Positions 15,664 to 16,635 of a DNA stretch of 16,635 nt are shown here, piece after piece. Where the stretch lies: positions 1-16,635 of the forward strand of contig JANYBR010000230.1 in the NCBI GenBank assembly GCA_025360685.1, given 5' to 3'. Both the position numbers and the translations under genes were made by a program. Under the pieces are notes generated by a model. The model saw nothing but the letters and a program-made list of their open reading frames with translations. It did not search any database and was not told where the DNA came from. The first letter of the stretch is position 1, and every line of letters starts with the position of its first letter. Source of the DNA: Pseudomonadota bacterium (lineage in GTDB: Bacteria > Pseudomonadota > Alphaproteobacteria > Micropepsales > Micropepsaceae).

Positions 15664-15951
15664 GCCTGCCGCCCGGCTCGGATGATTCATAATCACCTGA
15701 CCCAGCACTTGTGCGACGAAGGCCGGACGCAGGGCGGGACCGTTCCACAGCGGGCCAAATTCGATTGTGCCGCTTTGGCACGCTCGCGACTGGCGCGGCG
15801 CGGCAGAAAGTTCAGTCCAGGAACGTTCGCGGCGATCTCCGCCGGCGTCTAGCGTATTGAAATTGCTGGTGTTGGCGGTGCGGCACGGCTCGGCGATCGC
15901 GCTTCGAGTCCGCGCCGCGGCCAGTGCCAGATGTGTCGCCAGAAGGCTCAT
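15592..15951 (-). CDS. small hypothetical protein
   Basis: A 119-residue protein without a recognised domain. The C-terminal half includes LRPAFVAQVLGQVI, which resembles a short motif that I recall in small alphaproteobacterial proteins of unknown function. The middle has polar, low-complexity sequence. Support for a real gene comes from GC-rich third codon positions, a GAGAAGG element directly upstream of ATG 15951 (spacing rather short), and its position divergent from the GGDEF gene. It overlaps the end of the plus-strand membrane protein gene by 72 bases, tail to tail. Confidence 0.6.
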   Translation of the reverse strand: MSLLATHLALAAARTRSAIAEPCRTANTSNFNTLDAGGDRRERSWTELSAAPRQSRACQSGTIEFGPLWNGPALRPAFVAQVLGQVIMNHPSRAAGLAALCYRHGAAQVSSALLLDVSI

Positions 15952-16081
15952 AACCTTCTCTTAACGCAAACCGCGGGCCGAGGTTTCCGGTCGGACGCGC
16001 TGCCACAGGACTTACGAGTTTTTTAAGGCCGGCGCCGCACACTCCCGGGCTAAGGCCGAAATACGGCCGGGGACGGTGGGT
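15952..16081. promoter_or_regulatory. divergent gap with small hairpin before the GGDEF gene
   Basis: A 130-base gap between divergent genes. GGCCG (16054-16058) and CGGCC (16064-16068) form a five-base-pair stem with an AAATA loop, 13 bases before GTG 16082. It is close enough to affect translation. No convincing promoter hexamers were fixed. Confidence 0.3.
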
Positions 16082-16635
16082 GTGGCAAGTCAGCCGCTAC
16101 AGACAAAGCCAGCAGATGGCCTGGATGCGCTAAGCGCTTCCGAGCGCGCCGAACGGCTGCGCTATGCGATGCTCGCTTCAGCCGTCGCGTCGTTCGATTG
16201 GACGATTGCCGACGATCGCATCGGCTGGGATGGCGCCGTCGATTTGTTGCCCTATCACCATGACGCGCAGCGACTTTCACGCGGCGCCTCGTTTCTCGCC
16301 TGGCTCAATCCGGATGCGCGCGCCCGCATTGTATCGATAATCGAAACGCGCGCGGCACAGCAATCCCATTTCGAACTTTCTCTCGAAGCGTCTTCGGCCA
16401 TGGGTTCGATCGGTTTGACCATGGTCGGCGTGCGTCAGCAGCGTGCGGACGGGCGTACCGAACGGCTGTCGGGCCTGCTGCGGGTCACGACCGAGAGCCA
16501 GCGCGAAATGCAGCGCCTGACCTATCTGGCCACGCGCGATGAATTGACGGGCCACCTCAACCGCAACTCGCTGCGCGCAGAACTCACGCAGGCCATCGAG
16601 AAAGCCCGGGCCGATGACGGCAACTGCGCCTTTCT
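16082..16635 (+). CDS. PAS-like/GGDEF signalling protein, N-terminal part, cut by window edge
   Basis: 184 codons are visible before the right edge. Residues about 20-140 look like a PAS-type sensor domain (MLASAVASFDWTIADDRIGWD at its start and a closing strand with RLSGLLRVTTESQREMQRL). Then comes YLATRDELTGHLNRNSL, with DELTGHLNR at residues 153-161, the standard entry into a GGDEF diguanylate cyclase domain. Whether the GGDEF signature is intact, and whether an EAL phosphodiesterase domain follows, lies outside the window. The protein would make, degrade or bind cyclic di-GMP. The start is GTG 16082; GTG 16076 is equally possible and adds two residues. No membrane segment is seen, so a cytoplasmic location is expected. 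Confidence 0.85.
   Translation, partial: MASQPLQTKPADGLDALSASERAERLRYAMLASAVASFDWTIADDRIGWDGAVDLLPYHHDAQRLSRGASFLAWLNPDARARIVSIIETRAAQQSHFELSLEASSAMGSIGLTMVGVRQQRADGRTERLSGLLRVTTESQREMQRLTYLATRDELTGHLNRNSLRAELTQAIEKARADDGNCAF

Overview
The window is about 16.6 kb of GC-rich, densely packed bacterial chromosome. The best guess for its origin is an alphaproteobacterium. The evidence is a large (about 180 kDa class) NAD-glutamate dehydrogenase, a one-gene AcnA aconitase, a DUF1223 periplasmic protein, a DUF4908-like secreted protein of the kind seen in Caulobacter relatives, and an intergenic palindrome of the CCTTCGAGGC/GCACCTCAGGA type common in that class. The species cannot be named. No rRNA, tRNA, insertion sequence, phage gene or CRISPR array is visible.

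Layout from left to right: (1) On the minus strand, a six-helix membrane protein of unknown function lies upstream of the N-terminal 871 codons of NAD-GDH, which runs off the left edge. (2) A DUF985 cupin (+) converges on a DUF4908-like secreted protein (-) with only 11 bases between their stop codons. A crotonase-family protein (-) lies upstream of the latter and has Cys in place of the second catalytic glutamate. (3) acnA (+, 905 aa) has all three Fe-S cysteines. It is followed by a palindromic repeat in the convergent gap. (4) A minus-strand toxin-antitoxin pair follows: a Phd/YefM-type antitoxin and an atypical MazF/PemK-like toxin overlap by 4 bases. They are driven by a clear sigma70-type promoter embedded in an inverted repeat, and this promoter predicts a nearly leaderless mRNA. 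(5) A tight minus-strand run encodes a three-gene ABC-2 exporter (ATPase plus two permeases), a LysR regulator and a GNAT acetyltransferase, with 4-base overlaps or short gaps. (6) Divergently, on the plus strand, come a secreted DUF1223 thioredoxin-like protein, a small HTH protein with a C-terminal coiled coil, and a multi-helix membrane protein overlapping it by ATGA. (7) A small minus-strand hypothetical gene overlaps the end of that membrane gene by 72 bases. It is divergent from a PAS-like/GGDEF signalling protein cut off by the right edge.

Most of the window is housekeeping metabolism (glutamate catabolism, the TCA cycle, acyl-CoA chemistry) with small accessory modules inserted. The parts most worth following up are the toxin-antitoxin module with its promoter architecture, the HTH/membrane-protein pair, and the variant active site of the crotonase. 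I did not find a convincing, entirely new multi-gene system. All family names come from motif recognition by eye, without database searches.
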